From contig NZ_JARGZA010000010.1 of the NCBI RefSeq assembly GCF_030973515.1, positions 1 through 64,000 on the forward strand: a DNA stretch of 64,000 nucleotides, in the 5' to 3' direction. Below, piece by piece: positions 36,477-47,370 of this stretch. Source of the DNA: Jannaschia maritima. GTDB taxonomy: Bacteria; Pseudomonadota; Alphaproteobacteria; Rhodobacterales; Rhodobacteraceae. Position 1 is the first letter of the stretch. Every line of letters starts with the position of its first letter. The translations under genes and the position numbers were made by a program. The notes below the pieces were generated by a model. It searched no databases. It saw nothing but the letters and a program-made list of their open reading frames with translations, and had not been told where the DNA came from.

Positions 36477-37193
36477 TCACCCGCGGGTCCTGCGGGCGCG
36501 CATCGCACCCAAGGCACCCAAGCCGCCCAGCAGCAGCAGGCCGCCCGCCGGCAGCGGGATCGGCGCCACATCGAGATCGGTGAACTTGAACTCGACGATC
36601 GTCGCCGCGTTGGGCGTCTTGTTCGAGCCGGTGAAGTCGAACGCGATGTCCCCGGTCAGCGAGAAGCCGGACGTGAAGTCGACCCCCCCGATGGCGGTAT
36701 AATTCGTGCCCGAACCCGGCAGGCCGTCCAGCGACATGCCCCCCAGCATCAAGTTCGACACCGACACCGAACCACGGTCGTTCCGATTGCGGATGAACAG
36801 CGACCGAGTGCCGGCCAGATCATCGGAACGGGTGATCGTCGTGCCGCCGAAGGTCAGCGACAGGATGTCGGTCGAGGCATCGAAGTCCAGCGAGAAGCGA
36901 TAGCTCTGATTGGCCAGGTCGAACTGCGCCTGCGTCCCGGCGGGTTGACCTTGAACGACACCGCCCACCACGTCCACGAGCTTCAGCTCGTTGAAGCGCT
37001 GTCCACCGCCCTCGCCGTCGCCGCCGAGGACCTGGGCGACCGCCGTCTCGCAGCCCTGCGTGCCGTTGCCGTTCGCGCCGCATTCGGCCCTGAACTGCGC
37101 GTCCCCATAGCTGGCCGGAAAATTGACCTGCGTCGCCCCGAAGGCCGAGCCGCCACACAGAACCAACGCTGCTGCAATACCAAGTATCTTCAT
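36477..37193 (-). CDS. Secreted protein with IPLPA-CTERM sorting signal (choice-of-anchor type)
   Basis: A 238-residue exported beta-rich protein. The signal peptide is MKILGIAAALVLCGGSAFGA. The mature part resembles the short all-beta 'choice-of-anchor' proteins that carry interchangeable C-terminal sorting signals, and has two Cys (RAECGANG, TQGCETA) near its start likely to pair. The C-terminus is IPLPAGGLLLLGG, a hydrophobic helix, then RARRTRG. Its function is unknown, perhaps extracellular matrix. The ATG at 37193 has GGGAGTGG upstream. It is convergent with nothing and lies downstream of acnA on the same strand, with a 194-nt gap that includes a GTTAAC site (37296-37301). Confidence 0.85.
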   Translation of the reverse strand: MKILGIAAALVLCGGSAFGATQVNFPASYGDAQFRAECGANGNGTQGCETAVAQVLGGDGEGGGQRFNELKLVDVVGGVVQGQPAGTQAQFDLANQSYRFSLDFDASTDILSLTFGGTTITRSDDLAGTRSLFIRNRNDRGSVSVSNLMLGGMSLDGLPGSGTNYTAIGGVDFTSGFSLTGDIAFDFTGSNKTPNAATIVEFKFTDLDVAPIPLPAGGLLLLGGLGALGAMRARRTRG

Positions 37194-37387
37194 CGAACCA
37201 CTCCCTAAACTCGTTTCAATGCGACCGGATTTAGTCGGTCGGATGACCGAAGGGAATGCCCAACCCCCTTTGCACGTTGGAAATCTGAGAGGTTCGTTAA
37301 CGGCCGGGACGTGGTCGGACCACGGCCGCATCGTCGCGCTCGAGCGTGGTCGACGGGCCGCACAGGGGCCGCCCGTCGACCGTCACG

Positions 37388-40180
<2,793 letters not shown>

Positions 40181-40322
40181 GGGGGCTATCCTCCGGTCCG
40201 GTGGTGGAATGGCATGACGGGCCTATGCCCGATGCGCCCCACGGGCGCAAGTGCATACCATGGTATGCCATCGTCTGGACCGGGCGCTTCCCCGCGCAAA
40301 GCTCCCTCCGCCACCGGCGGGG

Positions 40323-41090
40323 TCAGCGGCGTCGGCGCAGCCCCGCCAGCAGGCCGAACGCCCCGATCGTCAACCACATCCCCGCCGGCAGGGGGATCGG
40401 CGCGATCTGGTCGAAGGTGACGAAACCCAGGTCCCGGAACGATGCGACCGTGGTGCGACTCACGACCAGCGCGTCGTCCACCGCCTCCGCCAGCATCAGC
40501 TCGTTGTCCGGACCCAGCCACCCGTCGTCCCAATGCGCGTCGATCGAGCCCGGCCCGCCGTCGAGCTCGGCGGGCACGAAGGAGTCCACCGCCCCGAACT
40601 CTGCGCGATAGGCGGCCACGCCCTCCGCCCCGGTGTACCGACCGCTGCCCCGCACGTAGAGGCCGTTATCCTCCCACAGCGTGCCGAAGCCCAACACATG
40701 CGCGATCTCGTGCACCAGCGTCGCGAACAGCAGCGCCTCCGACTGCGTATCGAGGTCGGCAATGTCGAACTCCACCTCGCCATCGGTGGCCAGCACATAG
40801 GGCGTGCCGTCCGCCGCGATCTGATCGCTCACGAAGGTCGGCCCCGCGGAGGCCAGGGTCCCGCCCGCGCCGTCGATCTCGCGGGCGAAGACGTCGACGA
40901 CCACGACGTCGACCGCCAATCCGTCGCGGTAACTCACCAGGACGCTTTCCCAGAACGATTCCGCACCCGCCAGAAGGGCGCGCTGCCCGTCCGTCGCCGC
41001 GTCGGGGACGTTGAACGCCAGATCGAAGGGAACGGCCCCGGCCGCCCCCGCGCTCAGCAGACCGACTGCCGCGATGGTCGTGATCTTCAT
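40323..41090 (-). CDS. Leishmanolysin-like (M8-type) zinc metalloprotease with IPLPA-CTERM signal
   Basis: A 255-residue exported protease. The signal peptide is MKITTIAAVGLLSAGAAGA. The zinc motif is LVHEIAHVLGFGTLW (HExxH plus downstream GF) near residues 138-152. A third ligand His is probably in SIDAHWDD near 201, followed by NELMLAEAV, which fits a Met-turn, and TVASFRDLGF, as seen in bacterial M8-like enzymes. The C-terminus is IPLPAGMW, hydrophobic helix, RRRR, so it should be sorted to the surface. No propeptide is evident. The start codon faces xth across a 118-nt divergent region with a GTTAAC site (41122-41127). Confidence 0.82.
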   Translation of the reverse strand: MKITTIAAVGLLSAGAAGAVPFDLAFNVPDAATDGQRALLAGAESFWESVLVSYRDGLAVDVVVVDVFAREIDGAGGTLASAGPTFVSDQIAADGTPYVLATDGEVEFDIADLDTQSEALLFATLVHEIAHVLGFGTLWEDNGLYVRGSGRYTGAEGVAAYRAEFGAVDSFVPAELDGGPGSIDAHWDDGWLGPDNELMLAEAVDDALVVSRTTVASFRDLGFVTFDQIAPIPLPAGMWLTIGAFGLLAGLRRRR

Positions 41091-41171
41091 GCCCGAACCC
41101 CTGGAATGGTGGATCGTCAGCGTTAACCGGGTTTCCCCGCCGGTCAATCGACGATCGCTGGCGGTCGCGCA

Positions 41172-41200
41172 TGGACAAGCCCCGAACCGTCCCCTACCCC
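41172..41200 (+). promoter_or_regulatory. Candidate promoter of xth, predicting a leaderless mRNA
   Basis: TGGACA (41172-41177), 17 nt, TACCCC (41195-41200). The ATG is at 41209, only 8 nt after the -10, and no Shine-Dalgarno is seen. Confidence 0.35.
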
Positions 41201-41208
41201 TACCGCCC

Positions 41209-41994
41209 ATGCGGATCGCCACGTTCAACGTAAACGGCATCAAGGCCCGCGCGCAGACGGTGGAGGACTGGCTGCGCGACGACGCCCCCGACATCGCGAT
41301 CCTGCAGGAGATCAAGTCCACCGACGACGCCTTCCCCCGCGAGGTTGTCGAGGATGCGGGCTACACGCTGCACACGCACGGACAGAAGGGCTTCAACGGC
41401 GTGGCCATCGCCACGCGGGTGGAACTCGACGACGTCACCCGCGGCCTGCCCGGCGACGATGCGGACGAACAGGCCCGCTACATGGAGGCGACGGCCATCG
41501 GGAACGGGGGCGCCGTGCGGATCTGCGGCCTCTACCTGCCGAACGGCAACCCCGCGCCGGGTCCGAAATACGACTACAAGCTCGCCTGGATGGAGCGCCT
41601 CCAGGCCCGCGCCGAAGCCCTGCTGGCGGACGAGGTGCCGTTCCTGATGACCGGCGACTTCAACGTCCTGCCGGCGGACATCGACGTCGCGCGCCCCCAG
41701 GTCATGAAGGACGATGCGCTGATGCTGCCGCCGACCCGCGCGGCCTGGCGGCGCCTCACGAACCTCGGCCTGACCGACGCGTTCCGCGTCCGCCATCCGG
41801 GCCAGCCGGGGCATTACAGCTTCTGGGACTACCAGGCGAACGCGTTCGACCGGAACCACGGGCTGCGGATCGACCATGTCCTCCTGTCGCCCCCGATGGC
41901 CGACCGGATGACCGACTGCACGATCCAATCCAACATGCGGGCGCGCGACCGGCCGTCCGACCACGTTCCCGTCTGGGTGACGCTGGACCTCTGA
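41209..41994 (+). CDS. xth: Exodeoxyribonuclease III (AP endonuclease)
   Basis: Cuts DNA at abasic sites and degrades 3' ends in base-excision repair. The 261 residues are typical. Conserved blocks are MRIATFNVNGIKARA at the N-terminus (Asn in the active site), ILQEIKSTDDAFP near residue 33 with the metal-ligand Glu, the catalytic Tyr in GLYLPNGNP, TGDFNVLPADIDV near 149 with Asp/Asn, and LRIDHVLLSP plus SDHVPVWVTL near 248 with the final Asp-His pair. The start at 41209 fits the family. Its predicted promoter leaves almost no 5' leader. Confidence 0.95.
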   Translation: MRIATFNVNGIKARAQTVEDWLRDDAPDIAILQEIKSTDDAFPREVVEDAGYTLHTHGQKGFNGVAIATRVELDDVTRGLPGDDADEQARYMEATAIGNGGAVRICGLYLPNGNPAPGPKYDYKLAWMERLQARAEALLADEVPFLMTGDFNVLPADIDVARPQVMKDDALMLPPTRAAWRRLTNLGLTDAFRVRHPGQPGHYSFWDYQANAFDRNHGLRIDHVLLSPPMADRMTDCTIQSNMRARDRPSDHVPVWVTLDL

Positions 41995-42028
41995 CTCCCC
42001 CCCACCCCCATCCAAAGGCAGGCCATCG

Positions 42029-43063
42029 ATGCGACACGTCCCCCTGGGCCGCGACGACACCATCTCGGAGATCATGCTGGGCACCATGACGTACGGGACC
42101 CAGACGGACCGCCCGGACGCATATCGCCAAATGGACATGGCCGCCGATGCGGGCGTCACCTGGCTCGACACCGCGGAGGTGTATCCGGTGAACCCCATGC
42201 GCGCCGAAACGGTCGGCGTGACCGAGACGATCGTCGGCGAATGGCTGGCGGAGGGCAACGCGGGCCGCATGCGCATCGCGACGAAGCATGGCGGTGAAGG
42301 TGGCCCCAGCCGCGATGGCGCACCGATCACGGCGGACACGATCCGGCCCACGATCGAGGAATCGCTGCGCCGCCTGGGCGTGGACGCCATCGACCTCTAC
42401 CAGTTCCACTGGCCCAACCGCGGCAGCTTCCAGTTCCGGCAGTACTGGTCCTACCGCCCCGAAGGCCGCCGCGACGCGATCGTGCAGGACATCGCCGACT
42501 GCGCCGGCGCCCTGGCGGAGGAGGTGTCGCGCGGCACGATCCGCGCCTTCGGCCTGTCCAACGAATCCACCTGGGGCATGGACCGGTGGATCGGGGCCTG
42601 CGCCGACCCGGTCCGTCCGGTGTCCCTGCAGAACGAGTACTCGCTCCTGTGCCGCATCGGCGACACGGACCTGACCGAGATGATGGTCTACGAAGACGTC
42701 ACGATGCTGGCCTTCTCGCCCCTCGCGGCGGGCATCCTGACCGGCAAGTACCAGGGCGGCGCCGTGCCCGACGGGTCCCGCCGCGCGATCAACGAGGAAC
42801 TGGGCGGTCGATGGACCCGCGGCGGCGAACGGGTGGAGGCCGCGGTCGACGCCTATCACGCCGTCGCCCGCGACGCGGGGCTCGATCCCGTCCACATGGC
42901 GCTGGCCTGGCTCCAGACCCGCCCCTTCGCATGCAGCGCCATCCTCGGCGCCACCACCGCCGAACAGCTGGAGCACGGGCTGAAGGCGCAGGACCTGGTC
43001 CTGCCGGACGACGTGGTGAAGGCGATCGACGCAACCCATCGCGCCCACCCCATGCCCTATTGA
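42029..43063 (+). CDS. Aldo/keto reductase (Tas-like)
   Basis: A 344-residue NADPH-dependent oxidoreductase with a TIM-barrel fold. The catalytic tetrad is visible: Asp in WLDTAEVYPVNP near residue 47, Tyr52 in AEVYP, Lys in RIATKHGGE near 85, and His in YQFHWPNRG near 130. The insertion between the second and third strands and the phrase YPVNPMRAETVG are typical of the Tas (E. coli) subgroup. The physiological carbonyl substrate is unknown. AAAGGCAGG lies upstream of the ATG. It converges on trgA with only 10 nt between the stops. Confidence 0.93.
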   Translation: MRHVPLGRDDTISEIMLGTMTYGTQTDRPDAYRQMDMAADAGVTWLDTAEVYPVNPMRAETVGVTETIVGEWLAEGNAGRMRIATKHGGEGGPSRDGAPITADTIRPTIEESLRRLGVDAIDLYQFHWPNRGSFQFRQYWSYRPEGRRDAIVQDIADCAGALAEEVSRGTIRAFGLSNESTWGMDRWIGACADPVRPVSLQNEYSLLCRIGDTDLTEMMVYEDVTMLAFSPLAAGILTGKYQGGAVPDGSRRAINEELGGRWTRGGERVEAAVDAYHAVARDAGLDPVHMALAWLQTRPFACSAILGATTAEQLEHGLKAQDLVLPDDVVKAIDATHRAHPMPY

Positions 43064-43073
43064 GCGTCCGCCC

Positions 43074-43535
43074 CTAGCGCCACATCCGGCCGCCCACCGC
43101 CGCCGCCAGGCCCGCCAGCGCGCCGCCGCCCAGAAGGGTGGCGACGACGGCGGGCTCCAGGACCTGCCGCCCCCGGCGGGCCAGCTGGTCCAGGAAGACG
43201 GACGGCGCGCGCGACGGGTCGCGCATCATGCCCGACAGGGCCGCGTCCATGACGTCCCAGGCGACGGCCACCGTCAGCGTCGCGACCGCGACGATCACGG
43301 CCGCCGCGGCCCCGGTCGACATCACGTGGACCACCGGCACCCGCGACGCCCCCGCCTTCGACGCGGCGCGCCCCACGGTGGTCCACCCCAGCAGCAGGGC
43401 CAGCGATCCGGCGACCAGTTGCGCGGCCGGCACCGCGCGGGCATCCGGCATCGCGTGCTCCGTCGCCACGCGCACCGTGGCGACGGCGGCCGCGATCAGC
43501 GCCAGCGCGGCGATCAGCTTGGCGGGCGTGGGCAT
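43074..43535 (-). CDS. trgA: TrgA-family membrane protein
   Basis: A 153-residue inner-membrane protein resembling Rhodobacter TrgA, first described in a locus conferring tellurite resistance. It begins MPTPAKLIAALALIAAAVATV and has about four hydrophobic segments (residues ~5-22, 38-55, 70-95, 125-148). A polar patch MMRDPSRAPSVFLDQLARRGRQVLEP precedes the last helix. No mechanism is known. GGAGG lies 8 nt before the ATG. The second gene of the Rhodobacter locus (trgB) and cysK are not adjacent here. It lies 86 nt downstream of the photolyase on the same strand. Confidence 0.75.
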   Translation of the reverse strand: MPTPAKLIAALALIAAAVATVRVATEHAMPDARAVPAAQLVAGSLALLLGWTTVGRAASKAGASRVPVVHVMSTGAAAAVIVAVATLTVAVAWDVMDAALSGMMRDPSRAPSVFLDQLARRGRQVLEPAVVATLLGGGALAGLAAAVGGRMWR

Positions 43536-43621
43536 CGGATAGCCTCCGTCAGGGGTCGCGGGCGACCTTGCCACGCAACCCTTGCCGAAAGGTTCACGCC
43601 CCCGGACCGCCCCGTCGGGGG

Positions 43622-45052
43622 CTAGGCCGCGTCGCGGTTCCCGTACGCCTCCAACGCCCGCGCGCGCCCTTCCTTCAGGCCCACGATCGGCTCCGCCGGA
43701 TACGGGTCGTCCGGGTGCATCGCCCAACTGCGGGGGATGGCGTCGAAATAGTCCAGCCCCAGGTCGTCGTTCCGCCGATCGGACCCGGCGTCCCGGATCT
43801 CGGCGACCCACCGGCGGCGGTACACCCCGTCGGGGTCGAACCGCTCCGCCTGCGTGTCGGGGTTGAAGACGCGGAAGAACGGCGACGCGTCGGGCCCCGA
43901 TCCGGCGGTCCACTGCCAGCCCAGGGCGTTGTTCGCCGGATCCCAGTCGATCAGGCAGTCCGCGAAGTGGTCGCAGCCCACGCGCCAATGCGTCAGCAGA
44001 TGCTTCGTAAGATAGCTGGCGACCAGCATCCGGGCGCGGTTGTGCATGGTGCCCGTGACCCACATCTGCCGCATCGCCGCGTCCACCACCGGCACGCCGG
44101 TCCGCCCACGGCGCCACGCCTCCGCCTCGTCGTTGTCGTCGCGCCAGGGGAAGGCGTCCCATTCGGGCTTCCAGTTCTCCTTCGTCAACTGCGGGGTGTG
44201 GTACGCCAGGTGGTGCGCGAAGTCGCGCCACACCAGCTCCTTCAGGAACGTCTCCGCCCCCGCCTTGCCGTCCTCGCGCGCCCGCAGCCCCGCGAACCAG
44301 CATTCGCGCGCTGATATCTCGCCATGGGTCAGGTTCTCCGACAGGCCGGACGTGCCGTCCACGCCCAGCATGTCGCGCGCCTCGGCGTAATCCTCGACCC
44401 GTTCCTCGATAAAGGTCACCAGCCGGTCCCGCGCGGCCAGCTCGCCCACGCAGGCGTGCTGCGCCACGTACTCGGCGCCCCGGCGCATCGCGCGGCCCAT
44501 CTCCCAGTCGTCCAGCGCGTCCCCCTCGGGCCAGGCGTCGGGCGCCTGCAGCGCCTCCACGGGGGCCAGGGGCTCGTCCAGGTCTCTGTCCTTCACGGCA
44601 CGCCAGAAGGGGGAATACACGCGATAGTACCCGCCCTGCCCCGTCTTCACCTCCCACGGCTCGAACAGGACGTGGTTGCCGAAGCTTTCCACCGTCAGCC
44701 CGTCGTCGCGAAGCCCCTCCTTGGCGTCCGTGTCGCGGGCACGCTCGTCCGCGACGTACAGGCGGTTCCACACCACCGTGTCCGCGCCCGTCTCGGCCAC
44801 CAGCGCGCGCAGGTTGTGCAGCGCGGGCCCCCGGCGCAGCACCAGGTCGGACCCGATCTCCCGCAGCCGGTCGCGGAACGCGCGCAGGGCCTTGTCCATC
44901 CGCCAGCGGGGCGCCGCGCCCCAGCCTTCCACCACCTCGTCGTGCAGGAAGACCGGGATCACCGGGCGCCCCTGCCGGGCGGCCCAATCCATCGCCGCGT
45001 TGTCCGTCAGCCGCAAGTCGCGGCGGTGCCACAGGAGGATGGGTGCTGTCAT
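43622..45052 (-). CDS. phr: Cryptochrome/deoxyribodipyrimidine photolyase
   Basis: Light-driven repair of UV pyrimidine dimers using FADH- and an antenna chromophore. The 476 residues are full length. The N-terminal antenna domain begins ILLWHRRDLRLTDNAAM. The FAD-binding domain has SGLSENLTHGEIS near residue 240, FLKELVWRDFAHHLAYH near 275, and the signature WTGVPVVDAAMRQMW-like RTGVPVVDAAMRQMWVTGTMHNR near 322. The electron-transfer Trp region NNALGWQWTAGSGPDASP follows. These match CPD class I photolyases. The ATG at 45052 opens the family N-terminus. It follows acuI by 32 nt. Confidence 0.92.
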   Translation of the reverse strand: MTAPILLWHRRDLRLTDNAAMDWAARQGRPVIPVFLHDEVVEGWGAAPRWRMDKALRAFRDRLREIGSDLVLRRGPALHNLRALVAETGADTVVWNRLYVADERARDTDAKEGLRDDGLTVESFGNHVLFEPWEVKTGQGGYYRVYSPFWRAVKDRDLDEPLAPVEALQAPDAWPEGDALDDWEMGRAMRRGAEYVAQHACVGELAARDRLVTFIEERVEDYAEARDMLGVDGTSGLSENLTHGEISARECWFAGLRAREDGKAGAETFLKELVWRDFAHHLAYHTPQLTKENWKPEWDAFPWRDDNDEAEAWRRGRTGVPVVDAAMRQMWVTGTMHNRARMLVASYLTKHLLTHWRVGCDHFADCLIDWDPANNALGWQWTAGSGPDASPFFRVFNPDTQAERFDPDGVYRRRWVAEIRDAGSDRRNDDLGLDYFDAIPRSWAMHPDDPYPAEPIVGLKEGRARALEAYGNRDAA

Positions 45053-45084
45053 GGCCCCCAAGCTAGAACGGACGCGCCCCTTGG

Positions 45085-46059
45085 CTACGCCACCTCGACC
45101 ACCACGCGGCCGCGCACCTGGCCCTGCAGGATGTCGGCCCCCAGCCGGGGCAGGTCGTCCAGCGTGGCGGGGACGATCATCGCCTCCAACCGGTCCATCG
45201 GCAGAACGTCGGCGATCCGCCGCCACGCCCGGACGCGGGCGTCGAAGGGCTGCATCACGCTGTCGATCCCCAGAAGCGCCACGCCGCGCAGGAGGAACGG
45301 GATGACCGTCGCCGGCAGGGCCGCGCCCCCCGCCAGGCCCACGGCGGCGACCGACGCCCCATAGCGCATCTGCCCCAGCACGCGGGCCAGCATCGCGCCG
45401 CCCACCGCGTCGACGCACCCGCCCCAGGTCTCCGCCTCCAGGGGGCGCTTGACCGTGTCCGCCAGATCCGCGCGCGCCACCATCTGCGACGCGCCCAGGT
45501 CGCGCAGGTATCCTTCCTGTTCGGGCCGCCCCGTGACGGCGGCGACCGGATGCCCCATCGCGGCCAGCAGCGCGACCGCCACGGATCCCACGCCGCCCGC
45601 CGCGCCCGTCACCAGGACGGGCCCCTCCCGGATCCCCCGATCCTCGATCGCCTGGATCGCCAGCATCGCCGTCAGGCCCGCGGTGCCCACCGCCATCGCC
45701 TGCCGCGCCGTCATCCCGTCCGGCAGCGGCACCAGCATGTCCGCGTCCACCCGCGCCTTCTCGGCATAGCCGCCCCAGCGGGTCTCGCCCACCCGCCAGC
45801 CGGTCAGGACCACCGCGTCCCCGGGCACATAGCGGTCGTCCTCCGACGCTTCCACGACGCCGGCGAAGTCGATGCCCGGCACGTGCGGATAGGTCCGCAC
45901 CAGCCCGCCCCCGGGCCCCAAGCACAGCCCGTCCTTGTAGTTCACCGTCGAATGACTGACCGCCACGGTGACGGTCCCCTCCGGCAGCCGCGCCTCGTCT
46001 ACGTCCTGGACGGACGCCCGCGTGCCGTCGTCGTCCTTCTCCACCACCAAGGCGCGCAT
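45085..46059 (-). CDS. acuI: Acryloyl-CoA reductase-type quinone oxidoreductase (AcuI/YhdH family)
   Basis: A 324-residue medium-chain NADPH oxidoreductase. It begins MRALVVEKDDDG, followed by HSTVNYKDGLCLGP and HVPGIDFAGVVEAS near residue 57. The NADPH-binding motif is GAAGGVGSVAVALLAAMGH near 151-169, and RPEQEGYLRDLGAS follows. No zinc-binding Cys/His set is present. In marine Rhodobacteraceae AcuI converts toxic acryloyl-CoA to propionyl-CoA during DMSP degradation; that role is inferred, since no DMSP lyase or acuH lies nearby. The conserved ATG at 46059 is used. First of a possible acuI-phr-trgA run. Confidence 0.87.
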   Translation of the reverse strand: MRALVVEKDDDGTRASVQDVDEARLPEGTVTVAVSHSTVNYKDGLCLGPGGGLVRTYPHVPGIDFAGVVEASEDDRYVPGDAVVLTGWRVGETRWGGYAEKARVDADMLVPLPDGMTARQAMAVGTAGLTAMLAIQAIEDRGIREGPVLVTGAAGGVGSVAVALLAAMGHPVAAVTGRPEQEGYLRDLGASQMVARADLADTVKRPLEAETWGGCVDAVGGAMLARVLGQMRYGASVAAVGLAGGAALPATVIPFLLRGVALLGIDSVMQPFDARVRAWRRIADVLPMDRLEAMIVPATLDDLPRLGADILQGQVRGRVVVEVA

Positions 46060-46205
46060 GATCCGGTCCCCCTGCCTATCCGCCGGGCACCCTTCCAGAT
46101 GGCGCCGCCCGGCGCAATCGGCGCGCCTTGCGGGGGGTGGGCGCGACGCATATCGTCCCCCCGAAACGGACCGCCCAGACGTCCGTCCCAACGGGAGATT
46201 GCATC

Positions 46206-47237
46206 ATGACCATCCGTGCCCTTCTGCTCGCCGGCGTCGTCGCCGCCCCCGCCGCGGCCCAGGACCTGACCGTGTTCGAATATTCGGGCTACGAACTGCC
46301 CGAATACCACCAGACCTACATCGACGCCCACGGCGGCAGCCCCGACTTCGCCTTCCTCGGCGACGAGGAGGAGGCGTTCCAGAAGCTGTCCTCCGGCTTC
46401 ACCGCGCCGGGCCTGACGCACATCTGTGCAGGCTCCGTCACCAAGTTCGCCGAATCCGGCATCGTAGAGCCGTGGGACACGTCGCGGATCACGAACTACG
46501 ACAACCTGAACACCGCCCTGACGGGCACGGACGTCCGGGGCGACGGCGACACCTACTTCATCCCCACCGATTACGGCTCCACCGCCACCGCCTACAACAC
46601 CGAGGAAGTCCCGGCCGAGGACGTGGCCTCCCTCGACGTGTTCCTGGACCCCCAGTACGCCGGCCGCATGTCGATCCCCGACAACGTCGACGACGCCTAT
46701 GCCCTGGCCTACCTGGCGACGGGGACGACCGACTGGACCACCGCGACGGACGAGCAGTTCCAGGCCGCCTCCGACTGGCTGCGACAGGCGCACGGCAACC
46801 TGCGGACCTATTGGGTGGACCCGGCCGAGCTGGCGCAGCTGATGACCTCCGGCGAGGTGCTGGTCGCCTGGGCCTGGAACGAGACGCTGCCGACGCTGGC
46901 CGACGAAGGCTTCCCCATCGGGTTCGAGCGGGAAGCGGCCGAAGGCTCCAGCCTGTGGCTCTGCGGCTACGTCAACATGGCCGAATCCGACAGCGACGAG
47001 GATCTGGTCTACGACTACATCAACGCGATCCTGGACCCGTCCTCGACGCAGCCCCTGATGGATGCGGGCTTCGGCCACGCCAACGACGCGGCCTTCACCG
47101 ACCAGATCACGGAAGACGAGCAGGTCGCCGGCGGCCTGGGCCCCATCGACGCCCCCGTCCTGGCCCAGTTGCCGATGGACGGCCAGCTTCGCGCCCGCCA
47201 GGCGGAGGAGTTCGAGCGGATCAAGGCCGGCTTCTGA
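46206..47237 (+). CDS. Extracellular solute-binding protein (PotD/polyamine type), orphan
   Basis: A 343-residue periplasmic binding protein. The signal peptide MTIRALLLAGVVAAPAAA is cleaved before QDLTVFEYSGYELPEYHQ. The family blocks YFIPTDYGSTATAYNTEEV near residue 118, RMSIPDNVDDAYALAYLATG near 158, and AWAWNETLPTLADEGFPI near 222 resemble spermidine/putrescine-binding proteins. Acidic pocket residues are plentiful, which fits a cationic ligand, but the ligand is not proven. No permease or ATPase gene is adjacent, so it works with distant components or acts as a sensor protein. The ATG at 46206 has GGGAG upstream. Confidence 0.88.
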   Translation: MTIRALLLAGVVAAPAAAQDLTVFEYSGYELPEYHQTYIDAHGGSPDFAFLGDEEEAFQKLSSGFTAPGLTHICAGSVTKFAESGIVEPWDTSRITNYDNLNTALTGTDVRGDGDTYFIPTDYGSTATAYNTEEVPAEDVASLDVFLDPQYAGRMSIPDNVDDAYALAYLATGTTDWTTATDEQFQAASDWLRQAHGNLRTYWVDPAELAQLMTSGEVLVAWAWNETLPTLADEGFPIGFEREAAEGSSLWLCGYVNMAESDSDEDLVYDYINAILDPSSTQPLMDAGFGHANDAAFTDQITEDEQVAGGLGPIDAPVLAQLPMDGQLRARQAEEFERIKAGF

Positions 47238-47291
47238 ACGACGGGCGCTCCGCCCCGCGCGAGGCGCCATCCATCCACGATACCGGCCGTC

Positions 47292-47314
47292 GTCCCCGGG
47301 CTCGACCCGGGGAC
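47292..47314. repeat. Palindromic GTCCCCGGG element between convergent genes
   Basis: A perfect 9-bp stem GTCCCCGGG / CCCGGGGAC with loop CTCGA. Sequences of this type recur in alphaproteobacterial intergenic DNA (REP-like). It sits between the convergent solute-binding and HWE kinase genes and may act as a bidirectional transcription barrier. No T tract. Confidence 0.55.
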
Positions 47315-47370
47315 CTCCCCCTTCGATCGACCCAACCCCCGATGCCGCGACCCCGGGACGCGTGGCGCCG

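Noticed and set aside
41122..41140. Full CtrA site (TTAA-N7-TTAA)
   Set aside because: Only a single TTAA is present here and at the other GTTAAC positions, so at most half-sites can be claimed.
46206..47237. A complete polyamine ABC-transporter operon
   Set aside because: Only the binding protein is present. The neighbours on both sides are unrelated and on the other strand.
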